The notes: generated from the letters alone by a model not told the origin. 64,000 nucleotides of DNA from Exobacillus caeni (GCF_005747095.1 NZ_SWLG01000008.1:62001-126000); one strand, 5' to 3'. Counted from the stretch's first letter, positions 53,849 through 63,322 are shown. Translations and numbers: made by a program.

Positions 53849-54640
53849 TTATGTGTTTACCCAATACTGACTGCAATCCCTGTTGCGTAACATAAATCCA
53901 TATTCAATCAAGTAGCGGCGAATCGTTACAAAATCATGAAACATTGCTTTGAGCTTTTCGCTTACTTCTTTTTCTGTGTACACCTTGTCGGGGTCAAAAC
54001 TTTTCAAAATATGTTGTAAGATAATGATTTTTCGCTTTTCTTTACTCGGAAACTGGCTAAGTGGTCCATCCAGCCCTTCTTTAAAATAAGTTTTCAATAC
54101 CTTTTCTCTTTCCTGATTTGTAATCGCGTACCGTTCGTCCACCATGGTTGCCCCCCTGTGAATATTGATTAGTTGTTCTTCTTTGTCCTCGTGCTTTTGG
54201 CCAAATTCCCTGTTTTCATCTTTGTCGTTTAGCAATTCCATGATGGTGAGGAATACTTTGGCCTGTTTTTCTTTTTCCTTAAGCTTAAAGCGATGTGTAC
54301 GAATCGTAGAGGTACTCCCTGAACCGAGTTCATTGACAATTTCTTTATCTGATAATCCACTCTTAAAATGGCTAAGGATTTCTTTTTGCAGCTCTGTTAA
54401 ACCAGTGTATTTCTTATTCATACTCAATAAGTATTCAAACATAGAGCCGTGATCTTCTTTAACATGGTTTTTCACTGCAAGCTCTGCTTCATACAATACG
54501 CCTTCAGAAGGATAGATAACCCCTTTTTGAAAGAATTCGTTGCAAACAATACAAATAAACCGCTCATTATGTTCGTCAAAGACATAGCCTCTTTTCAGCT
54601 CTTCAACAGAGGCGTTCCAAAATATTTCTTCAGCTGGCAT
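53849..54640 (-). CDS. DUF2087 transcriptional regulator with LuxR-like HTH and zinc-finger-like start
   Basis: This is 263 residues. The first ~80 residues contain F-I-C-I-V-C-N-E-F-F and H-V-K-E-D-H-G, a C2-H2-like spacing suggesting a zinc site. The centre has L-T-E-L-Q-K-E-I-L-S-H-F-K-S-G-L-S-D-K-E-I-V-N-E-L with S-T-S-T-I-R-T-H-R-F-K-L-K, a LuxR/GerE-type helix-turn-helix. The C terminus (from ~190) is DUF2087: Q-F-P-S-K-E-K-R-K-I-I-I-L, Y-T-E-K-E-V-S-E-K-L and R-R-Y-L-I-E-Y-G-F-M-L-R. The architecture indicates a DNA-binding regulator; target genes are unknown. It is flanked by long AT-rich gaps and transcribed alone. Confidence 0.85.
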   Translation of the reverse strand: MPAEEIFWNASVEELKRGYVFDEHNERFICIVCNEFFQKGVIYPSEGVLYEAELAVKNHVKEDHGSMFEYLLSMNKKYTGLTELQKEILSHFKSGLSDKEIVNELGSGSTSTIRTHRFKLKEKEKQAKVFLTIMELLNDKDENREFGQKHEDKEEQLINIHRGATMVDERYAITNQEREKVLKTYFKEGLDGPLSQFPSKEKRKIIILQHILKSFDPDKVYTEKEVSEKLKAMFHDFVTIRRYLIEYGFMLRNRDCSQYWVNT

Positions 54641-54950
54641 TTTAAATACACTTCCAATCCGTTTATTAATTTAGCAAACGCATTAAATTTTTGTTTATCA
54701 TATAATAGACATGATACAGTAACGTTTACTAAATAACAATATTATTATACGATCTTACTTTCTAATATATTTACCATCAGCTTAGCTATTTTCTTGGAAC
54801 TGTAGGATCTATAAGGTTGTTAGTAAAACTTCACTTTCAAACATTGCTTAACTCCGCTATAATCAAGTTTGGTGTACAAAAATTAAAGAGCTTTTTATAT
54901 AGATTGCTAACTTACCTAAAGTTTTGATTACATCAAGAAAGGTGTTTTTC

Positions 54951-56507
54951 ATGAGTATATTAACGGTTAAAAATCTTAGCCACGGCTTTGGAGACAGGGC
55001 TATTTTTGAAGATGTTTCCTTTCGCCTCTTAAAAGGTGAGCATATTGGTTTAATCGGTGCCAACGGTGAAGGTAAATCAACGTTTATGAATATCATCACT
55101 AGAAAGCTTGAGCCAGATGCAGGAAAGGTTGAATGGGCTAAAAATGTGAGGGTCGGATATCTTGATCAGCATACTGCACTTGAGCGTGGCATGTCGATCA
55201 GAGATGTCTTAAAAAGCGCCTTTCAATATCTGTTCGATCGAGAATCAGAAATGAATCAGCTGTTCGGTAAAATGGGTGAAGCTTCCCCGGAAGAGTTAGA
55301 AAAGCTTCTAGAGGAAACCGGAACGATCCAGGACATGCTGACAAATAACGATTTTTATGTGATTGATGCAAAGGTAGAAGAAATTGCTCGTGGTCTTGGC
55401 CTTGAAGATCTTGGCCTTGATAAAGATGTGGAAGACTTAAGCGGTGGCCAGCGTACGAAAGTATTGCTTGCAAAGCTTTTGCTTGAAAAACCTGACATTC
55501 TGTTGCTGGATGAGCCGACAAACTATCTTGATGAACAGCATATTGTCTGGCTGAAACGTTACTTGCAAGAGTACGAAAATGCATTTATTTTGATCTCCCA
55601 TGACATTCCATTTCTTAACAGCGTGATCAATCTTATCTACCATATGGAAAACCAGGAGTTGAACCGCTATGTAGGTGACTATGATAACTTCATGGAAGTA
55701 TATGAAATGAAGAAGCAGCAACTCGAAGCTGCATATAAGAAGCAACAGCAAGAAATCGCCGGTTTGAAAGACTTTGTAGCTCGTAACAAAGCTCGTGTTT
55801 CCACTCGTAACATGGCGATGTCCCGTCAAAAAAAGCTGGATAAAATGGATGTTATCGAGCTTGCGAAAGAAAAGCCAAAGCCAGAATTCCGCTTCTTGCC
55901 TTCTAGAGCATCTGGAAAAATGGTGTTTGAAACAAACGAACTGGTCATCGGCTATGATAGCCCACTTTCTAAACAGCTTAACCTCCGGATGGAACGCGGC
56001 CAAAAGATCGCTCTTACTGGAGCTAACGGTATCGGTAAAACGACTTTACTGAAAAGCATCCTTGGAGAAAACAGGCCTATAGAAGGAAATGTTGAGCTTG
56101 GAGATTATCTGGAAATCGGTTACTTCGAACAAGAAGATAAGAGCGGATCAACGAACACTTGTATAGAAGAAGTGTGGCAAACCTTTCCACATTATGGCCA
56201 AAGAGAAGTTCGTGCCGCACTTGCAAAATGCGGACTTACTACCAAGCATATCGAAAGCAAGGTACAGGTGCTGAGCGGAGGCGAAAAAGCGAAGGTCCGT
56301 TTATGTAAGCTGATCAACAAAGAAACAAACCTGCTTGTTCTGGATGAGCCTACCAACCACCTTGATGTAGATGCAAAAGAGGAGCTTAAACGCGCCCTTA
56401 AAGAATATAAAGGCAGCATTCTATTGATCTGCCACGAACCTGAATTTTACCAGGATGTGGTTTCAGATGTATGGAACTGTGAATCCTGGACAACAAAACT
56501 TGTTTAA
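54951..56507 (+). CDS. ABC-F family ATP-binding protein
   Basis: This is 518 residues from ATG 54951 behind AAGAAAGGTG; the frame is open from 54924. Two ABC domains are fused without membrane segments: Walker A G-A-N-G-E-G-K-S-T and G-A-N-G-I-G-K-T-T, signatures L-S-G-G-Q-R-T-K and L-S-G-G-E-K-A-K, Walker B L-L-L-D-E-P-T-N-Y-L-D and L-V-L-D-E-P-T-N-H-L-D. The linker between domains is long, helical and basic (residues ~255-320), as in ABC-F translation factors. These proteins act on ribosomes, either easing stalling or conferring resistance to ribosome antibiotics. Which group this belongs to is not clear. Confidence 0.92.
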   Translation: MSILTVKNLSHGFGDRAIFEDVSFRLLKGEHIGLIGANGEGKSTFMNIITRKLEPDAGKVEWAKNVRVGYLDQHTALERGMSIRDVLKSAFQYLFDRESEMNQLFGKMGEASPEELEKLLEETGTIQDMLTNNDFYVIDAKVEEIARGLGLEDLGLDKDVEDLSGGQRTKVLLAKLLLEKPDILLLDEPTNYLDEQHIVWLKRYLQEYENAFILISHDIPFLNSVINLIYHMENQELNRYVGDYDNFMEVYEMKKQQLEAAYKKQQQEIAGLKDFVARNKARVSTRNMAMSRQKKLDKMDVIELAKEKPKPEFRFLPSRASGKMVFETNELVIGYDSPLSKQLNLRMERGQKIALTGANGIGKTTLLKSILGENRPIEGNVELGDYLEIGYFEQEDKSGSTNTCIEEVWQTFPHYGQREVRAALAKCGLTTKHIESKVQVLSGGEKAKVRLCKLINKETNLLVLDEPTNHLDVDAKEELKRALKEYKGSILLICHEPEFYQDVVSDVWNCESWTTKLV

Positions 56508-56513
56508 ACAACA

Positions 56514-56546
56514 ACACCTCCGAACCTTTCCGGGGGTGTATTTTTT
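56514..56546 (+). terminator. Terminator of the ABC-F gene
   Basis: ACACCTCCG pairs with CGGGGGTGT (one G-T pair) and is followed by a T-run. Confidence 0.8.
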
Positions 56547-56893
56547 ATTGCTTAGTTTAAAAGTTATTATTTCTTATGTTTTTCTTTTTGATTTTTTATT
56601 ATTTGTTATTTGTTATTTTTAAAATTTAGATCCTGTTTTATTTTAATTTCAAATTTTTTATTTAAATACGGTAATTGAAATTTCAAAAGAAAGTTATCAG
56701 GAAAAATCTATGTTAAGTACTAGCTGAAATCTATAATCAATAAAATCCAAAAGTGCATCAAAGACCTTAACTTTCATTTCAAATCCCCAAAATACTCTTC
56801 ACTTCTCCTATAACTGCTACTCTTCTTAGTTTATACATGGTTAACCCTGCTATAATCTTACTTTTTGGCGTGGATAAAGCAGTTCATAACCAT

Positions 56894-56926
56894 AAAATAC
56901 CCCCGTCATATAACGGAGGTATTTTC
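56894..56926 (-). terminator. Terminator of the DUF6241-like gene
   Basis: AAAATACCCCCGT pairs with ACGGAGGTATTTT with a six-base loop and one mismatch. Confidence 0.75.
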
Positions 56927-57460
56927 TTATTTAAAATGAACAGCTATATATGCTTCTTCCTCTGTTTTGGTCATAGGCCCTGTTGCTTTCCCGATTGTTC
57001 CACCGTTCCATTTCCAGATGGTATTATGGACGGTTACTGCATTGGAAAAGTCCCCTCCACTCCACTGATTTAAAGCATCTTCATAAAACTCCTGATGCTC
57101 ATACTCATTAGTGGTTCCCTTAACAGTGTTTAGTACTTGAAGCATTTGATCAATTCTTTCCTCAGTAATTTGCATTTTCCCCCATTTCTCACTCGCTTTT
57201 ACCTTCTGGTGGGTCATCCAATGAAGTAAAGATTGAAACCTATCTTCAGAAGGAACACCTTCCTCATCAATTGAAATCGAATCTGATTCGCTTATCTTTG
57301 GTTCATTTGATGTTGAAGTTTCATCCGCCTTTTGCTGTGAATGAGCACTCTTTCCTATTCCATTTACAGATTCTGAAGCCTCCAAAATAGCCCAGTACAT
57401 TACTCCGCAAGCTATTACAATGATCGTTATGAAAATCAAAAAAAGATTTTTCGTTTTCAT
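56927..57460 (-). CDS. Membrane-anchored protein, DUF6241-like
   Basis: This is 177 residues with one N-terminal hydrophobic segment (L-F-L-I-F-I-T-I-I-V-I-A-C-G-V-M-Y-W), a Ser/Glu-rich linker to ~65, and a C-terminal domain with L-L-H-W-M-T-H-Q-K-V, K-W-G-K-M-Q-I-T, E-D-A-L-N-Q-W and V-H-N-T-I-W-K-W-N-G-G. The latter resembles the DUF6241 family of Bacillus, a domain of unknown function. It is probably exposed outside the membrane. ATG 57460 follows ACAGAGGTGAAATATC. Confidence 0.65.
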   Translation of the reverse strand: MKTKNLFLIFITIIVIACGVMYWAILEASESVNGIGKSAHSQQKADETSTSNEPKISESDSISIDEEGVPSEDRFQSLLHWMTHQKVKASEKWGKMQITEERIDQMLQVLNTVKGTTNEYEHQEFYEDALNQWSGGDFSNAVTVHNTIWKWNGGTIGKATGPMTKTEEEAYIAVHFK

Positions 57461-57504
57461 GATATTTCACCTCTGTAACTGATTATTTTGAGAGCTAACG
57501 TGAT

Positions 57505-57612
57505 TTAAGCGAGTATTGAACAGTTTCGTTTAATTTTTGCAGCCGTTTTACCATTGTTTGATACTTTTGTTTTTTCAATGTTATCAATGTCTGACTGTTT
57601 CTGGCGGTCCAT
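57505..57612 (-). CDS. Small basic protein candidate, 35 residues
   Basis: ATG 57612 on the minus strand lies six bases after GGGGGG. The product begins M-D-R-Q-K-Q-S-D-I-D-N and ends R-N-C-S-I-L-A; it is hydrophilic and basic. An overlapping frame also stays open here (ending L-N-E-T-V-Q-Y-S-L-K-S-R), so the reading frame is not certain. Family not recognised. Confidence 0.35.
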   Translation of the reverse strand: MDRQKQSDIDNIEKTKVSNNGKTAAKIKRNCSILA

Positions 57613-57834
57613 CTGCATCCCCCCTGACACACAAATAGACGACTCCGAACCCACAAGGTTCCTTTTTTTATAAAATAATTATGAAATATTTCCCCCATCC
57701 TCTTAAAAGATCGAATAAAATTTATTTTAGTATCGTTTCCTATCCCTTCCAAGTGTTAGAATAAGAGAGTTGGTTTTTGTATAAAAACCTTTAATCTACT
57801 AGATAGCATCACATACATAAAGGAAGTGTTATAA

Positions 57835-59001
57835 ATGAAAAAGTTCAACCTGGTTATTGCAAGTGCACTACTTGCTTCAAGCCTCGCAGCATGTTCAAAC
57901 CCGACATCCAGTTCATCCGGAGAAATTGAAAAAGCTGAACAACAAACGGATAACCAAGAACAGAAAAATGCAACAAGTGACCCGAAAGATTCAGGGGAAA
58001 AGCCAGCTAATCCGGACAATACTTCGAAAGAAAAACCTGAAGTAGAAGAAAAAGCAAAACCGGTTCAACCATTTGAAGCCCTAGAGCCTGCTAAGGATGC
58101 AAAACCTTTAAAACAAACAATGTCCGAGGAAGACTTAGCTAAAATGCCTGTTGTCGAAGCACATGGGGAAGACCGAACCAGAAAAACACCAGTCGGCCAA
58201 TTGTTAATCGAAGGAAAGACAGATGAAACCGATGGCCCCTTGAAAGATCATCGCCTGGTGACCTTTTATGGACATCCCGACTCTACTAAAATGGGCATCC
58301 TGGGCGAGATGCAGCCGGATGCTTTGATGGCAAAGCTAAAAGAACAAACCCAGAAGTATTCGAATGCCGACCCTGCCCATCCAGCAGTTCCTATGATAGA
58401 ACTTATTACAACTGTCGCACAGCGAACACCGGGGCCAAATGGCCTTTACTACCATATGACCTCTGAAGAAGATATTGAAAAATACGTCCAGCTTGCAAAG
58501 GAAAATAATGCACTGCTTATGCTCGATGTTCAGCTTGGCCGGGACAACGCGTTACATCAAGCAAAGTTAGTTGAAAAGTGGTTGAAACTCCCATTCGTGC
58601 ACCTGGCTATTGACACAGAATTTCACGTTGACGAGGGTCAGACACCGGGAATCGATCTTGGCCAGGTAGATGGTGCCGAAATTCAAGAAACTGTTGAATA
58701 CGTATCAAAACTGGTGGAAGAAAACAACTTACCTGATAAAGTTGTCCTTGTGCACCAATTTACAGATAAGGCTGTTGCCAATAAACAAGAAATAAAACCT
58801 ACAGAAAACGTTGAAGTTGCCCTGAATTTTGACGGTTATGGACCGTCTGCAGTGAAGATGTCACTATACCGCAAGTTCGTTCGAAATGACGCAGTTCAAT
58901 ATGGCGGCTTTAAGATATTCTATCAAAAGGACAATCCTGTTCTTACTCCGGAAGAAGTATTAAAACTGGATCCAAATCCGGCCATTATAAATTATCAATA
59001 A
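57835..59001 (+). CDS. Lipoprotein of unknown function
   Basis: This is 388 residues. The signal has lipobox L-A-A-C20, so the mature protein is lipid-anchored outside. A ~70-residue linker rich in Glu, Lys, Pro and Asp follows, then a domain beginning L-V-T-F-Y-G-H-P and containing G-L-Y-Y-H-M-T-S-E-E-D-I-E-K-Y, L-M-L-D-V-Q-L-G-R-D, L-A-I-D-T-E-F-H and F-D-G-Y-G-P. Repeated beta-strand ends with acidic residues suggest a TIM-barrel, possibly hydrolase-like, but I do not recognise the family. ATG 57835 has AAGGAAGTG upstream. Confidence 0.75.
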   Translation: MKKFNLVIASALLASSLAACSNPTSSSSGEIEKAEQQTDNQEQKNATSDPKDSGEKPANPDNTSKEKPEVEEKAKPVQPFEALEPAKDAKPLKQTMSEEDLAKMPVVEAHGEDRTRKTPVGQLLIEGKTDETDGPLKDHRLVTFYGHPDSTKMGILGEMQPDALMAKLKEQTQKYSNADPAHPAVPMIELITTVAQRTPGPNGLYYHMTSEEDIEKYVQLAKENNALLMLDVQLGRDNALHQAKLVEKWLKLPFVHLAIDTEFHVDEGQTPGIDLGQVDGAEIQETVEYVSKLVEENNLPDKVVLVHQFTDKAVANKQEIKPTENVEVALNFDGYGPSAVKMSLYRKFVRNDAVQYGGFKIFYQKDNPVLTPEEVLKLDPNPAIINYQ

Positions 59002-59241
59002 ATCGTTTGAGTAATCTATAAGAAACTTACTATGCAACTAAAGCAATCGGCACAGTCGGTATTCATTTCAGATCAACGGTATTAGTCGTATGCTATAATC
59101 AAGCTTCCCTGTCACAATATGATGAAGAATGAACTTTTCAATTTAATCCTTCAAATTAATTATTCAGTAACCAGCAGGAAAAAAAGATACCAGGTTGAAA
59201 TTATTGAAGTATTTTATTTAATAAAAATGGAGGATATCACA

Positions 59242-60207
59242 TTGGCAGATGAAAAAATTGTAATAGGTGCCGAAACAAAATACCCACTTAATGGAATGTT
59301 AAGTATTCCAAATAAAACTAACGGATTACTTCCGGCTGTTGTTTTGATTCATGGTTCTGGTCCAAGTAATATGGACGGAAAAGTAGGAAATAACTATCCT
59401 TTTAAAGATCTTGCCGAAGGTTTATCCGCAAAAGGTATTGCAGTTCTACGGTATGACAAGCGAACTTTTGTCTATGGTAAAGAAATGAAAAAGGATACCG
59501 GTATATCAGTAAAAGAAGAAACAATTGAAGATGCTATTCTAGCAGCAAATTACTTGCGAAAAGATACACGTATTGATCCAAGCAATATTTTTGTTATAGG
59601 GCATAGTATGGGCGGGATGTTAGCTCCTCGAATTGATGCTGAAGGCGGAAATTTTTCCGGAATTATTATTATGGCTGGTTCCCCACGTAAAATGGAAGAC
59701 ATTATGATCGACCAAAATAACACAGTTTTAGATTCACTTAATAAACTTTTAAAATTAGTTGCAAAAAAACAGATTGCTTCATTATCTTCTAAGCTTGCCA
59801 ACATGTATAACCTTACCGATGAAAAAGCAAAATCAACCAAAATTTTAGGAAACATAAGAGCGTATTACTTTAAAGAAATGGGCGAACATCCAGCTCCTAA
59901 TTATTTGCGTGAATTGACTAAACCAGTTTTAATCTTGCATGGAGAAAAGGATTTCCAATCATCAGTGGAAAAAGACTTCAATGGCTACAAAAATATATTA
60001 AGTGAAAAGCCACACGCTACATTTAAACTTTATCCGAACTTAAACCATGCGTTTATGCCATCTGTTTATGGGGAAATTTTAAAAGCAAAAAAAGAGTATA
60101 AAGTTGCACAACATGTAGATAACCAAGTAATAAATGACATTTCTGATTGGATTCACTCAGTAAAGAACGCCCAAATCGCACAAACCTCCAGTCAACAACA
60201 TACCTAA
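59242..60207 (+). CDS. Alpha/beta hydrolase (S9/dienelactone-hydrolase type)
   Basis: This is 321 residues from TTG 59242, seven bases after GGAGGA; ATG 59227 overlaps this site and the frame extends to 59119. The oxyanion region is V-L-I-H-G-S-G-P-S, the nucleophile elbow G-H-S-M-G-G, the acid I-L-H-G-E-K-D-F and the histidine L-N-H-A-F. The fold and motif spacing match acyl-peptide or dienelactone hydrolases. The enzyme is cytoplasmic; substrate unknown. Confidence 0.85.
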   Translation: MADEKIVIGAETKYPLNGMLSIPNKTNGLLPAVVLIHGSGPSNMDGKVGNNYPFKDLAEGLSAKGIAVLRYDKRTFVYGKEMKKDTGISVKEETIEDAILAANYLRKDTRIDPSNIFVIGHSMGGMLAPRIDAEGGNFSGIIIMAGSPRKMEDIMIDQNNTVLDSLNKLLKLVAKKQIASLSSKLANMYNLTDEKAKSTKILGNIRAYYFKEMGEHPAPNYLRELTKPVLILHGEKDFQSSVEKDFNGYKNILSEKPHATFKLYPNLNHAFMPSVYGEILKAKKEYKVAQHVDNQVINDISDWIHSVKNAQIAQTSSQQHT

Positions 60208-60228
60208 GAATTTCTCTGAGACAATAAA

Positions 60229-60259
60229 ACGACGTGCCAAAAATGGCGCGTCATTTTTC
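60229..60259 (+). terminator. Terminator after the alpha/beta hydrolase gene
   Basis: GACGTGCCA pairs with TGGCGCGTC (one mismatch) around a three-to-four-base loop; T-run follows. Confidence 0.7.
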
Positions 60260-60337
60260 TATCATTTATTTTCATTTCTAAAAATAGGGTGAATCCGTTG
60301 TCGTATATGAAGGCTTTCATTATTAATAATAACGAGT

Positions 60338-60895
60338 TCATTCATACTTAGAAGGATCAACAACTAAAGTATAAATTAAATAGACGATAAAACAGGCTGC
60401 CATCGTCAAAAATCCCCATCCAAGTGTTACTTGCTCCTTTAATAGATAATTGTTACATAATTCAACAGGTGACAGCGTATATACCAATCCCAACCCTACA
60501 AACAAGAACGAAAAGAGAATAATAACTGCATTTTTAACAGCTGTAGTAAGCTTCATCCAGCTATCCCGTAACGGAACCCCTGCTAAGAACGGCAGGCTGA
60601 CAAACTTAAAGATTTCAATCATTTGAACAGAGAGTGCCTCATCCATCGTCCTTGGTAACATCCAATAAAGGTTTATAACAACAAACAGTAATATGCCAGC
60701 GATTCCATCTTCATTCCATTTTTCTAAAAAGGCAGGGAATCTTAGCAGAAAAAACTTTCCCATCAAAAAACCAGCAACTATCAATAGCGGCATCTGCATA
60801 TGCATGTGAAAGATCATAATCGACTCTAACAGATCAGCCACCGGAGGAAGCATCAAGAAAAAAAATAGGATCAAGCCAAAGACCGATTGTTTCAT
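60338..60895 (-). CDS. Integral membrane protein of the ba3 oxidase cluster
   Basis: This is 185 residues with about five membrane helices and several His/Met residues in the first loop (S-I-M-I-F-H-M-H-M-Q-M-P). ATG follows GGGGGAGTAAATCA and lies four bases after the SCO gene ends, so it is co-transcribed. Position beside SCO and the oxidase suggests an assembly role. The His/Met-rich loop could bind copper, as in CtaG-like proteins, but the family is not identified. Confidence 0.7.
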   Translation of the reverse strand: MKQSVFGLILFFFLMLPPVADLLESIMIFHMHMQMPLLIVAGFLMGKFFLLRFPAFLEKWNEDGIAGILLFVVINLYWMLPRTMDEALSVQMIEIFKFVSLPFLAGVPLRDSWMKLTTAVKNAVIILFSFLFVGLGLVYTLSPVELCNNYLLKEQVTLGWGFLTMAACFIVYLIYTLVVDPSKYE

Positions 60896-60899
60896 TGAT

Positions 60900-61529
60900 T
60901 TACTCCCCCGTTTCTTTAAGTATAGTCAAGACTTTTTGAGCTGCCTCATCGACCTTTTTATAATCCATCACATCGATAAGCTTTCCTTTTTTGTTAACTA
61001 AATAAAATGCCGAGTTATGTGTAAAGTTTCCGAAGCCATCTGGAATGACGATCACACCAAACTCCTTTAGCAACATTTCCAGGTCCTTTTTATCAGGAAT
61101 CCTTGCCATTCGCCATGTCTCACCATCACTATTAAAATAGCCTTTGTATTTGTCCAGCGCTGCCGAAGTATCACGGGCAGGATCAAAGCTTATGCTTAAG
61201 AATACAATATCGTCGCCAAGGTACTTTTGTGGTATCTGGCTATATACATGGGACATATTCATTTCTAGTTTTGGACAAACGGTCGAACAGTAAGTATACA
61301 TAAAGGTGATAAAAACATACTTATCCTTAAATTCTGAGAACGTATAAGTTCTGATCTCACTATCCTCTAACGTTACTGCTGGAAATTCTGGTTTGTTTTC
61401 AATCAAACCGTTCACTCTTGCTGTCTCAGAAGTAAAAGCTGTAAATTCATCAGTTCCTGCATAGAGCAAAACGAAACCAAAAATCAGGACTACGATGACC
61501 GATATAATTTTTTGCCGGCTTTTGATCAT
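60900..61529 (-). CDS. SCO1/SenC family copper chaperone
   Basis: This is 209 residues with an N-terminal membrane helix (I-I-S-V-I-V-V-L-I-F-G-F-V-L-L). The thioredoxin-like domain carries C-S-T-V-C-P (C-x-x-x-C copper site) and the third ligand His in F-T-H-N-S-A-F-Y-L. SCO proteins insert copper into the CuA site of cytochrome oxidase subunit II; cbaB just upstream has such a site. ATG 61529 follows AGGAAGTGATCTGAA. A terminator-like hairpin at 61570-61600 separates it from cbaA, so its level may differ from the oxidase. Confidence 0.92.
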   Translation of the reverse strand: MIKSRQKIISVIVVLIFGFVLLYAGTDEFTAFTSETARVNGLIENKPEFPAVTLEDSEIRTYTFSEFKDKYVFITFMYTYCSTVCPKLEMNMSHVYSQIPQKYLGDDIVFLSISFDPARDTSAALDKYKGYFNSDGETWRMARIPDKKDLEMLLKEFGVIVIPDGFGNFTHNSAFYLVNKKGKLIDVMDYKKVDEAAQKVLTILKETGE

Positions 61530-61569
61530 TTCAGATCACTTCCTACAGTCTTCATATTAGTATTGAGGA

Positions 61570-61600
61570 CAAAAGAGATAACTCCACTTGAAGAGTTATC
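61570..61600 (-). terminator. Hairpin between cbaA and the SCO gene
   Basis: GATAACTC pairs with GAGTTATC around an eight-base loop; T-rich sequence follows on the minus strand. It may be a partial terminator inside the operon. Confidence 0.55.
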
Positions 61601-61615
61601 CCTTCTCGTCTTTGA

Positions 61616-63307
61616 TTACCATGTTTTAAATGGCGGAGAACCCGGTGGTGCATTTCCGATAAAGTCTACAAGCGGAATGACATAACCCATCGCGATCAAC
61701 AGTAGCATCACAACGATCCAGGTTCCCCAGCGTTCTGTCCAGTAAGGTGTTTTCATTTCTTTATCCTCAGCTTCAGCTATCGGGAATTCGGTTTTCCCTT
61801 TTGGAGCCCGGAACATGAGATAGAATACAGCATAGACCTGCATGACCACACCGATAATTAAAAGCGTTCCCCCTACTGCAAGAAACATAAGATATGGATT
61901 CCAGCTTAAAGCTGTTGCGTTATCAAAATAGGTAGTATAAGAAGTCCGGCGCGGAGCACCAAGTAATCCGACCCAGTGCATCGCTCCAGACATAAACAGC
62001 ATTCCTGCAGTCCAGATAAGTGTCTGGATAACTCCTAGTTTATTAATTTTCGGTGTCAATGTACGGCCAGAAATATACGGAACAAGCCAGTAACTGATGC
62101 CGAAGAAAGTCAGCACGACAGAGGTTCCTACTGTTAAATGGAAGTGACCTACGATCCATAAAGTATTGTGGGCTACCTGGTTCAACTGGTTCGTTGTTTG
62201 GGCAATACCTCCTGCTCCTCCAGGGATAAAGGCGATCATAGCAATCATTGGAGCGAGGAATCGTACGTCACCCCACGGCAGCTTCTTATACCATCCAAGC
62301 AGCCCGGTGCCGCCTTTTTTCCTTGCTGTACGTTCAAATACGGAAAACATTGCATAAGCAGTCATTAATGATGGAAACGCAATCGCTAAACTCATGAACA
62401 CGTGCAAATATTTTACTGGTTGTGAAATACCCGGGTCGATGATCTGATGGTGGAAACCACCCGGAATATTCATTACAACTAACAGGATAACGACAACCCT
62501 TGTAATGGTATCGCTAAACCTTCTGCCTCCGATTATTTTAGGAACTATGACATACCATGCAGAAACGGCAGTTAAATACCAGATGTTTACGAGTGTATGT
62601 CCAAAAGCCCAGAACAGTGTACGGCTCAGCATCACATTAACTGTTTCTGTCCATCCGAAAGACCAGGGGATCAGGGTCAACACTTCGATTGCGACCGGAA
62701 TACTTCCGAAGAATAAAAGTACAAACACAGCTGTAGCAAAATACGAAAGGATCGGAAGGTTCTGTCCTTTGTTTTGTTTTCTCCAGTGGGCAACATTCAT
62801 AAATGCTCCAAATGCACACATCCAGACGCCGAGAACGATCAATGTAAGACCTATATAGAAATACGGCGATGCTGCCATAGGAGGATAAAAAGTATATAAG
62901 ACAGACGCTTCATTCATTAAAATCGGAATGACTGCAAAGACAAAACCGATGATTTTCATCGCAAAGCCGATCCACGCCATCTTTCTTACTTGTGGAAGCA
63001 ACCCTCCAAGATTATAGGAGAGAGCCGCATAAAAATAACCGATCGTAAAGAAGGCCGTCAATACCACAACTAAAAGTACTCCGTGAGCTGTAAGTATTTG
63101 ATAATAGTTAAGCCAGTGAGGCAGTTCCAGAAGACCTGCCCGGTTTAATCCCTGGAATAATCCAAGGAATCCTCCTAACAATAATGCTGTGAACGCAACG
63201 ATCATATAGACCCTGGATATCATCGCATCCTGTAAACTTATCCCTAAAGCTTTATTTTCATTTTTCTTAAAAGGTATTGGTTGAACTACTTCTGCTTTTG
63301 CTCCCAC
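61616..63307 (-). CDS. cbaA: b(o/a)3-type cytochrome c oxidase subunit I
   Basis: This is 563 residues from GTG 63307 behind AAGGGAGGGAAG. About 13 membrane helices are present. The heme/copper centre shows A-F-G-H-T-L-V-N-I-W-Y-L, the H-H-Q-I-I-D-P-G pair and W-I-V-G-H-F-H-L-T-V-G, the B-type heme-copper oxidase pattern. It reduces oxygen to water and pumps protons, with low-potential heme b and heme o/a. It begins 15 bases after cbaB ends. Confidence 0.95.
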   Translation of the reverse strand: MGAKAEVVQPIPFKKNENKALGISLQDAMISRVYMIVAFTALLLGGFLGLFQGLNRAGLLELPHWLNYYQILTAHGVLLVVVLTAFFTIGYFYAALSYNLGGLLPQVRKMAWIGFAMKIIGFVFAVIPILMNEASVLYTFYPPMAASPYFYIGLTLIVLGVWMCAFGAFMNVAHWRKQNKGQNLPILSYFATAVFVLLFFGSIPVAIEVLTLIPWSFGWTETVNVMLSRTLFWAFGHTLVNIWYLTAVSAWYVIVPKIIGGRRFSDTITRVVVILLVVMNIPGGFHHQIIDPGISQPVKYLHVFMSLAIAFPSLMTAYAMFSVFERTARKKGGTGLLGWYKKLPWGDVRFLAPMIAMIAFIPGGAGGIAQTTNQLNQVAHNTLWIVGHFHLTVGTSVVLTFFGISYWLVPYISGRTLTPKINKLGVIQTLIWTAGMLFMSGAMHWVGLLGAPRRTSYTTYFDNATALSWNPYLMFLAVGGTLLIIGVVMQVYAVFYLMFRAPKGKTEFPIAEAEDKEMKTPYWTERWGTWIVVMLLLIAMGYVIPLVDFIGNAPPGSPPFKTW

Positions 63308-63322
63308 AATAACTTCCCTCCC

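Larger units (their letters stand above)
56508..56926 (+). other. 419-base AT-rich gap
   Basis: It holds the ABC-F terminator (56514) and the terminator of the DUF6241-like gene (56894) at its ends. Between them is very AT-rich sequence with short TTATTTG repeats and no gene. Confidence 0.4.

Noticed and set aside
55437-56003. 188-codon open frame on the minus strand
   Set aside because: It lies entirely inside the ABC-F gene, shows no family pattern and lacks a binding site; a shadow frame.
62505-62858. 117-codon frame on the plus strand
   Set aside because: Antisense within cbaA; composition mirrors the membrane helices of the true gene.
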